The translations under genes were made by a program, and so were the position numbers. A stretch of 64,000 nucleotides of DNA from Panax quinquefolius (Eukaryota > Streptophyta > Magnoliopsida > Apiales > Araliaceae): positions 121,578,307 to 121,642,306 of the forward strand of contig CM035164.1 in assembly GCA_020205615.1 (NCBI GenBank), written 5' to 3'. How positions within the stretch are numbered: the stretch's first letter is position 1; each line of letters starts with the position of its first letter. The notes under the pieces were generated by a model. The model was not told the DNA's origin. It saw only the letters and a program-made list of their open reading frames with translations, and ran no database searches. This document shows positions 56,275 through 64,000 of this stretch, one piece after another.

Positions 56275-57109
56275 TCATGAACAAATTTGTATTTGTAACC
56301 AAAACTTCACTAAGCTTCTTTGGTTAGCCTCTCGCAAGATGCTTCTTACAGCTTTTTTCCAAAGGTCCAGCTTATTGTAGAGGAAAGCAAACTCCTTTGC
56401 TATCCGTGACGCTTTTGTTCTTATTATCCTTTGTTTTTGCCTTTCTATATACCTTCTTTGAATCGCTCTTCTTTTGTAAGATCCTTTGGCCCCTACCAAG
56501 AAGACATGGTCTTTCTTGGTTCGAAAGTGACTCTCATCATTTTTCAACATGTTAAGCAAATCAACGAGGTCGATATCTAGCTTTTTATATGAAAAATTCA
56601 CAACAATTGTGAAAGGAGTCCGGAGTGAGTGCAAGATCAAATCTTGGCTCAACTCTCCATCCATGACAAAACCAAATTGTCCTAATTGATCAATCAAATT
56701 GATTATGTTAAGAACTTTTTATCCATGCATTATATAGTGCCATTGGCCATTCTAGATCTAAGAGCTCCTTAGATATCTCGATATCTATCACCCCATTTCC
56801 TCACCATCAACTACTTGATGTGCAGAATATAAGAGAGCATCCATAGTTTCATGCCGACGTCAAGCTCAAGTACTCATGGATGCGAGCATGATGCATCGAG
56901 CCAATCAGCGCATCATCTCTCGCCACTTTCTAAAAGTAGCAATCTCTTCCTCGAGGCATTGTCCGCAACCATTGCAGGATAGGTATTAATGACATAAGAT
57001 AGCTTTTCAACATGAGAACTATTCTCAAATTCCTTAACCAATCCGCTTTAATTCGGTCTGGTTAATTTAGCATCTAATATGCTTCGCAAAGGATAGTAAT
57101 TTTAGACAT
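56275..57109 (-). pseudogene. E7 gag (Copia)
   Basis: A possible start MSKITILCEA lies at 57109, with WLRNLRIVL following after a stop and shift. The best piece is a 140-codon frame (56697-56275) starting MIDQLGQFGFVMDGELSQDL and continuing with LDIDLVDLLNML, a conserved Copia gag (UBN2-like) stretch, and a lysine/arginine-rich tail. No zinc knuckle was seen. Nonsense and frame changes upstream prevent a full product. Confidence 0.75.
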
Positions 57110-58873
57110 TGTAAAATTTCAGTAAATGAATTTGTAATTAACAACATTTTAACATACATTCTTTTATTAATTACCAAAATAAATTAGGTCTTGTTTTAAA
57201 TTGGTATCTCCCACTATTTTCTTCAAACTATATTACCCTCACTTATATAGTTCTCGCAAAAAAATCTAATTAAAGATTTGCTAAGTGAGAATAAGGATCT
57301 CATTTCAAATGTATATAGCCTCATGGTGACACAACAAACTATATATAAATAAATAGTAGACAACTTTTGTCAATTACATCAACTATGCAACTCCTTTTCT
57401 TTTGCCTCTTAGATTATTTTGATCAAGTGGTGGCACATCCGAATCAAAATTATCCAAGTTAAGTCCAACCTAGCACTCCATATATTCAAAAAGAAAATAT
57501 CATCCTTGTGGTGACACAACAAAACAATATTGTTCAATTTTCTTTATAAGCATCAAATGTGATAAATTAACATCTTAAATATTTAATACTTGCCTTGTGG
57601 TGACACAACAAACTCATATTAAATATTTAATACTCTATTAATTTTATCATGCTAGAAGGCTTACGCTCGATATTCCAAATATCTTTGAACGCTTAGGACT
57701 TAATATAAAAAATTTGAGGGATTTATTATTAATTTGTCTCATCTTGTTTAGCTGCATGTACATATATATATATAAAATACGCTATTATATTAATGAACAT
57801 GCGAAGCACATGTTTGCATAATATATAATATATATAGTATAAGCATGCACATATAGAATACTATATTCTACCCGAATTGATTATGGACTTTATTTCTAGT
57901 TTGGTTCACTAGAGCCACCAAGTGAACCAAAAGGTCAAACCCTAGGGGTGCAAGAAATAATATTTAAATATAACTATTACATTTAAACCCTGCTCCATTA
58001 CAAATCTGTCTTCAAGTCATTCTCTTTCCTTGATCTCCAATTTTCAAAATTAATTCTAACTATTCCTATTACAAAATTATTTAAAATAAATAAAACCTCG
58101 ATCGCCAAATCAAGGGAAGTACATAGAGGAAGATAGAACTTACATTAAGAAAAATTAGAGAAGACGAGGTACGCAGAATCCCCATTTAATAAAAATCCAT
58201 ACATTCACGCATCCAACTAAAATAAAATCCAATCACATCGGGTCAATAAATTCATAATCAATCCCATTTATTATCATACACATCATCATACGCATCAATA
58301 AATAACATTCATCTTATGAATAATAAACATTTAATATATATATTGATATCATTTAATGGGCAAATTTAGTTAGCATAAAATCTAATTTTGAATCAAAATA
58401 AACTCCTTTATTTTAATCCAAATTTAAATTAAAATAAAACTATTTTATTTTAATTTATCCAATTTTGAATAAAATAAACTATTTTATTTTAATCAAAATC
58501 ATTAATCAAAATAAACTCCTTTATTTTAATTAATTATGGAATCCAATTCCATGTAAAAAAATTATTAAAGGAAATACTTTATTTTCTTTCCTATTCACAA
58601 ATAAACTCCTTTATTTTGAATAATATGAAATCTTATTTCATATCTAAATAAACTCTTTATTTAAGAAAATTAGATTCTCTTTCCTATTCACAAATAAAAT
58701 CTTTTATTTAAGGAAACATGGAATCCAATTTCAACTCTAATTAGTTATCATGGAATACAATTCCAACTCTAATTAGTTAAAATTTAATTTGAAATTTAAT
58801 TTTAAAATTAAAATAAACTTTTTATTTCAAGATTAAAATAATTTTTTTATTTTAATTATAAAATTATAAAAAT

Positions 58874-58930
<57 letters not shown>

Positions 58931-59279
58931 CTATATATCCAAAGATGCATAAGGAATCACGGATCCATCATATATGGAAAGCAACATGAGATTTACTTAA
59001 ATTAAATATATATATATACTATAAGTGATTCAAGTAAATGCAATCTGTTAAATCCTTATAACAAGTTGCGAGGATTATAACAAGTGGCAATAATTGAAAA
59101 AGAAAAAAAAAGGAAAACCACTAAATCACTAAGCAATATCATAATGTATAACCACGTGATTTTGATTTTTTTTTTTTTAAATAAATTTATACAATAAAAT
59201 TATGCCCAATTAAATTGTTCTAAACACATATCAATATACATATTAAATCTGAACAATTAATAATTTGTATAAAGGTTTG
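57110..59279 (-). mobile_element. E7 untranslated leader
   Basis: About 2.2 kb of very AT-rich sequence lies between gag and the PBS. It has three copies of a GTGGTGACACAACAAAC element (57320, 57505, 57594) and TTATTTTAATTAAAAT-like repeats. A (TA)n run lies at 58879-58928. I see no coding sequence. Confidence 0.6.
58879..58928. repeat. (TA)n microsatellite
   Basis: About 25 TA units are uninterrupted. Shorter runs are at 51081-51113 and 61545-61571. Confidence 0.9.
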
Positions 59280-59291
59280 GCTCTGATGCCA
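59280..59291 (-). other. PBS of E7
   Basis: The minus strand reads TGGCATCAGAGC, one base different from the common initiator-Met form TGGTATCAGAGC. It lies next to the 5' LTR. Confidence 0.82.
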
Positions 59292-60248
59292 CCGCCGGGT
59301 TTTGTAATATTCAAGAACGCAATTAAATTACAAAAATAAAGCGTAAACGTAAAAAATCGTAGTTTAAAAAATTTACAAACCATATACCCTTGATCACCCT
59401 TTATGCACAATTATTAATTAAACGAAAATGAAGAACAAGAATCATACCCTTGAAGATTCGAGCTTCCTCAGTACAAGTTCACCTCAAATCCTTTTCGCTC
59501 AACTCAATCCACCGGCTTGGTTCCTTCCTTTGATCAACGTTAGCCACCCAAGTGTTTGGCCTCTGAGGTGATCCACCAAGGAAGAAGAAGGATTTAAGAA
59601 GATGGGTGGTTGGCTAAACCCTAGTTTTTCTATCTCTATAGAAAAAAAGCGCACTCTCCAACCATTAGAATTATCACGTGATGTTGTAAAAGTCAACAAC
59701 CCCTTACACCCATAATAAGACTCTCTTATTTATAGATGTGGGCAACCCTCCTTAACAATTAAGGAATTGGGTTTTATTTTAATTAATTAAAATCCTTTAA
59801 TTAATTAAGCTCCTTATCTTATTAGGGATAATTAATTAAACTCTTTTAATTAATTTAACCTCCTAATCCTATTAGAATAAATGAGAGTACTTATATTAAA
59901 TTAATTCCTAAACTCTTTTAGAAATTAAAATAATAATAATTGTAATAATATTAATAAGACTCTCTTATTAATTTATATTTAATATTTCTAAAATATTAAA
60001 TAATAAATATTAAGCTATTTAATTTATTCTATCACCATAGATTAAATTAAATATACTTAACATATTATTACCATTATGCCATTAACTTCTTAAATAATTA
60101 TTCTTCCTTTTATGGTGTGACCCTTTAGGTTCTCCATATTAAACCTAATGTGAATAAATCAATTAGAATAATTCTAATCTTATTTAAATAAATAAATTAA
60201 ACAATTAATTTATTTAAATAAATAATATTTATTCTACAATAGGGATAA
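59292..60248 (-). mobile_element. E7 5' LTR (Copia, interrupted)
   Basis: This copy matches 52141-53105 closely, then stops at ACAATAGGGATA where a type B LTR begins. About 930 bases (the promoter side) are missing from the window. If E8 inserted here, they should reappear after the E8 3' LTR. Confidence 0.82.
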
Positions 60249-61612
60249 AAGACCCCAAAATTTTAAATAAAAAGGAATTTCCTTTATTTATTATTTTGAA
60301 ATAGTAAGGGTTGATTTGATTAATGTGATAGTTATGGGTTAAATACGCAAATATTTCAAAATAAGCAAGTGGTTATAAAATATTCATTATCGCTTGGAAT
60401 ATTCGTTTGTCGTGGAATATTCAGATCGCTTTGGGAATATTCGTATTTTTACAAGCAAATGGTGGGGCCCCATAACGAAAGCGATCGATGAAGAAAAAAC
60501 GACAAATATAAAGTTGTTTTTAAATAACTACAGTAGTTGTTACCAAGTAATATCGCTGAATACCCTATGGTTAAAACACACTAATACGCCATTGTCGAAA
60601 GAAGACACCAGATTGCACCAATTATTGATTCTTACGTAAGAAGCAACTACTCAATAATGGTTACAGTGAATTACCGCTCAAAGATTTTATCGAGTTAATA
60701 ATTGTCGCGGTGATATTTTATATTGTCATTGTTGTTTCAATAATCACATTACACAAGATTTTTCATTATCGGCAATAATTCATATTATCCTAATAATATT
60801 ATTAGATAACATTATTGGCAATGTCTAGAAAGTTCTGCCTAAGGAGAGGTTTGGTCACCTAATCATAGCGCCAAGAAGAAGAAATTTTATCGAAAGCCCC
60901 TCTTCCTGAACCGCCTCGTCACAATATCATGGATTCTCAGAATATTATTTATGAATAATTAATTATTGATTCATATGATGAGAAAAATATTGATTTTATG
61001 TGGATATAGATGGAGAAAATTTTTATATGACACAATTGTTGAAAATTGAAATTTTATCTTTTCTCGATAAAATAATTCATTTAAATATATTATTTTAATA
61101 ATATATTAACTGGTGATATTTTTACAACGAATGTGGGATATATGAGTATATACGAGAGGAGGAAGAGTATTTTTGTTGCAATAAATGTTTAAAACATGTT
61201 AAACATGCTCTGCGGACCCCATTTATCGATCGAAATTTGATTATAAATTTCCGTAAAATCGCCTGCTTGTGGATTTCTTTTGCCAATTTCTATTTGGAAT
61301 TTGGAAAAACTTTCTTCTGCAAAGTTGTAGAGAATTGAATTTCCTATAAAAACTCGCGAGATTCGAATTTTCCTGATGAAAGGGCTATTTATTATGAATT
61401 ATTGAAGTTCAAGTTCAAATAATTGATTTTTTTTGAAAGTTTTAATTATTTATTTTATGAAAAACGTTTTTTTTTACTTTTTTTTTCTAGAAGGTGGCAT
61501 GGGGGAAATGCTAGGATCTGAATTCTAAGGTTGGCGATGAATTTGATATATATATATATATATATATATATTATTTATTAAATTTTCTGCTTTTGTTTTC
61601 TAAGCAATTTCC

Positions 61613-61621
61613 TATAAATAG
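61613..61621 (+). promoter_or_regulatory. TATA box, E8 5' LTR
   Basis: TATAAATAGTGCTGCTTAGG. The downstream donor-like site reads GAGGTAAGT, the best match to the plant 5' splice consensus among all copies. Confidence 0.66.
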
Positions 61622-61889
61622 TGCTGCTTAGGTTAGAATTGAAAATCACACCGTAAACTCAAGTTTTCTCTCTATATTATCGAAATTTCTTGTGAGTATT
61701 TTGAGTATACTTTGAGTATTGCTAGACTTGCAAAGTTCCTTCAAAGACTATATCCCTAGATTCTAAATGTAAGTACCGATCTTTCGAGGTAAGTGGATAT
61801 TATTTTTTTTCAGAATGATATTATTTCTTCAATATCATTATAATCGAAATGTCGATCCAAGTTTTTATCAAATTTGAACTTTTTCATGC

Positions 61890-62110
61890 TCTGGGTTACT
61901 TATTCATGGGTTACTATTCATGAGTTACTATTCACGAAGTTACTATTCATGAAGTTACTATTCACGAAGTTACTATTCACGAGTACTATTCATGAAGCTG
62001 CGTGAAGATGTTTTTGTGGAATTTCTATCTTTTGGTGCTTGAGTTACTATTCACGATACTAAGACTATTCACGATACTAAGACTATTCACGATACTAAGA
62101 TTATTCAATC
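61890..62110 (+). repeat. GTTACTATTCAYGA minisatellite (E8)
   Basis: Seven GGTTACTATTCATGAGTTACT-type units are followed by three ACTATTCACGATACTAAG units. Confidence 0.72.
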
Positions 62111-62339
62111 AAAAATAAAATTTCTTCTTTTCGTCTAAAATATCTATTCTCGATACTAACTCGATCAGATCCATGTTTTGATCATTCTCAAATTTTACAC
62201 CACTATGATTATTTTTGAGGTATTTTTGGACGGATAAAACCAAGTACGAATCCTTAATCCTTAATCCTCACATTTTGTTTCACCGATTCGCTTTTTTAAA
62301 AAATATTTTTCATCATCCTCGCCTTAAAAATGATGATAT

Positions 62340-62530
62340 TATGGAATATCTTTCGGCCCAGAAAGCAAAGATGAATGATTTCTTAAGAATATCTTCGGCC
62401 AGTAGTAAAAGATGAATGATTTCAAAGAATATCTTTCGCCCAGTAGTGGCAAAGATGAACAGTGTTTAAATGAATACGACTAATCGATGAATAATATTCG
62501 CCCAGAGCAAAAGATGAATATTTGATTCCG
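62340..62530 (+). repeat. Stem-loop units (E8, diverged)
   Basis: Four GAATATCTTTCGGCCCAG...AAAGATGAA units. Loops have lost the GTAGTGC core in places. Confidence 0.6.
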
Positions 62531-63070
62531 TATGTATATCGATTGATGTTACAGGATAAAAGATAGACGATGAACTTTTAAATTCATACATGTAAGATAG
62601 TAGTTTGCATTCTCTACTTAACTCTTCTAATGAATTATTATTTCACCATGAATATTGATTTAAAATTTGTTGTCTATCAGATTCTATTATATTTTTCCCT
62701 CGTCAAGACTAACGATAATTTGTCAGATATTATCTTAGTCATAATATTCTTTATCGAGCTAGTCGAGCTCACCCTTTTCCTTTTGTTCCATTTTTCTCGT
62801 GAGGCTAGAATATAAATGAAGTACGTAGCTCTGGGTAATGGAATGAAGGTTTTAGAAAGGATTGTTTAGTAGTCCTCACCATTTTTGTAAAATAATGTAT
62901 CAATAAATGTGATGAGGATTTATTTGAGTATAGATATTGTCTGTAAGATAATATTTGTATTCAAACTCACGCTTTATCGTTGTAATAATAAAGTTGTAGT
63001 TGTTTTGCATGCACTCACGATTGACAACCCGTAATGTGTGATGTATACCTATTTTGGGGGCGCCACATGG

Positions 63071-63082
63071 TGGTATCGAGTT
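63071..63082 (+). other. PBS of E8
   Basis: TGGTATCGAGTT lies three bases after the LTR end. A single PBS is present without the duplication module. Confidence 0.8.
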
Positions 63083-63261
63083 AGGATACGATCTCCAAGT
63101 GAGATCGGGAATAGAATCTGGAATAGAACTAGGGGAGAGACGAGTAAATCCTTCGCTAAAGGTGTCCTACCTAAGCTTATTTGTTAGTCGGTCAAGATAT
63201 AGGATATTATGTGATATATTGATTTCTTAATTAACCCTTGTTTTACGACAAAGATTTGAGA

Positions 63262-64000
63262 ATGTCGAATCGAGAATATTAACAATGGAAATGAGACCGT
63301 GGAGACGCCTCAGACTCACCAACGAGGAGAACGTAACAACAGTCGGGCAATGTTCCTCCCGTGAACAACACCATCGAAAGCGTATGATGAACGAGGGATG
63401 TTTAGAAGTTTTTTGCAGCTCATGCAAAATCGCATTTAGGGAAACTCGTGTTCAAAATACAGAGGAAAATGATAAGAATTCACTGTCATGTCACAAATGG
63501 CAAGCTTCAAAGAGTCGGGACCACCGTAATTTAAGGGAAAGCCAGATCCGATCACGGCGAAAAACACGGGTCAAACAAATTACCAAGATATTCGATGTCT
63601 CGGGGATGCACGGAGAACAGAGGTTCCATTCGCCACCTTTATGTTCCGTGGGCGAGGCGATCATCGGTGGGAGTCTCAGGAAGCGCACTCCATCCACCAA
63701 GCACTCAAAGATGTCTCGGGAGACGCTTTCAGAGCTATTTAATGACAAATACTTTCCGAAAGTGTTCATTATACGAAGGAAGTGGAGTTCATCGATTGAA
63801 CAAAACAACACGACGGTCTCAAAGACGAGGCAAAGTTTGCAGAGTTATCCAGTGTTTGACCTCATTCGGTGGAGAATGAGGAACGATGACGCGGATGTTT
63901 CTTAGAGGTTTGAAACCCTAAGATACGCCAAGATCTCATTTCTCATAAATTTTCTTTATTCGGATGTTGTAAATGTGGCTCAATTATTAGAGCGAGATAA
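63262..64000 (+). pseudogene. E8 gag (broken, runs off window)
   Basis: The start MSNREY at 63262 reaches a stop at once because of a one-base shift relative to MSIENIND in E3. Downstream, several frames together show the Gypsy capsid: WVKQITKIFDV-like (about 63560), RFHFATFMFRGEA-like and FNDKYFPK. A QYEAKF-like core stands just after EQNNTT near 63800. It is the segment that type A elements E1 and E5 have deleted before MEQNNMT. At least four frame changes occur in 740 bases. It ends at the window edge near RLERD-like sequence. Confidence 0.7.

Larger units (their letters stand above)
60249..63067 (+). mobile_element. E8 5' LTR, type B
   Basis: This plus-strand B LTR of about 2.8 kb has a mutated start (AAAGACCCCAAAATTTT in place of TGTAAGACCCC) and an end GGGGGCGCCACA. 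It has a CAATTATTG box (60619), a (TA)n expansion (61545-61571), TATA (61613) and GAGGTAAGTGG donor-like sequence (about 61789). Minisatellite (61890-62110), stem-loop units (62340-62530) and AATAAA (62902) follow. It is diverged from the E3 LTRs, especially in the stem-loops. Confidence 0.87.

Noticed and set aside
58879..58928. Origin or matrix-attachment signal at the (TA)n run
   Set aside because: A plain microsatellite in an AT-rich retrotransposon leader; no other supporting feature.

Overview
The window looks like plant (angiosperm, probably dicot) nuclear heterochromatin. It is AT-rich and I found no intact host gene, rRNA gene or tRNA gene. Nearly every base falls in nested, mostly non-autonomous LTR retrotransposons. 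The main population is one Ty3/Gypsy superfamily. The pol remnants (protease, RT N-terminus, HPQAD-type integrase, a chromodomain-like tail) and the gag type suggest a chromovirus of the Tekay/Del kind, whose long LTRs also fit; this assignment is inference. Three LTR types share ends (TGTGAGACCCC or TGTAAGACCCC to GGGGGCGTCACA), a primer-binding site related to TGGTATCAAAGC and a purine tract. Type A LTRs are about 4.1 kb with a TTATTCC hairpin array. Type B LTRs are about 2.8 kb, and these elements keep broken gag-pol. Type C LTRs are about 3.8 kb and surround almost no internal sequence. A Ty1/Copia element and a small hAT-type DNA transposon are also present.

Layout from left to right. 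E1 (type A, + strand) has its 5' LTR at 1-2661, an internal remnant at 2662-3500 and its 3' LTR at 3501-6992, resuming at 37755-38076. A 30.8 kb block sits inside that 3' LTR with a TGAGC target duplication. The block is a solo LTR S1 (6993-10549 and 37446-37754), itself interrupted at 10550-37445 by E2. E2 is a minus-strand multi-LTR array: C LTR, short spacer, C LTR, short spacer, type B element E3 (21690-30985), short spacer, C LTR. Within E2, a plus-strand solo LTR S2 (14172-16799) and a minus-strand type A solo LTR S3 (32457-34871) interrupt the outer C LTRs.

From 38077 the window carries E4, a minus-strand gag N-terminus, PBS and shortened LTR. E4 is split by E5 (38560-48940, TSD AATAT), the best preserved element, whose 5' LTR contains a 476-bp hAT-like element (TSD CACAACTA). 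A plus-strand pol C-terminus and type A LTR (E6, 49948-52140) follow. Then comes a decayed minus-strand Copia element E7 (52141-60248). Finally E8 (60249-64000) is the 5' part of a plus-strand type B element that probably landed in the Copia LTR.

No element here looks able to move by itself. A and C copies keep the sequences acted on in cis (LTR ends, PBS, PPT, promoter) and would depend on proteins from an autonomous relative. The most interesting signals are in the LTRs. Nearly every copy has the same TATA box followed by a splice-donor-like GGTAAGG, just before long arrays of short monomers that are each an RNA stem-loop with compensatory changes. The U3 regions carry CAAT(A/T)ATTG boxes. 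A 162-166 bp module duplicates the PBS in several elements, and a copy of it replaces the RT core of E3. Many differences between copies sit at CG or CHG trinucleotides, so part of the apparent decay may be long-read error.
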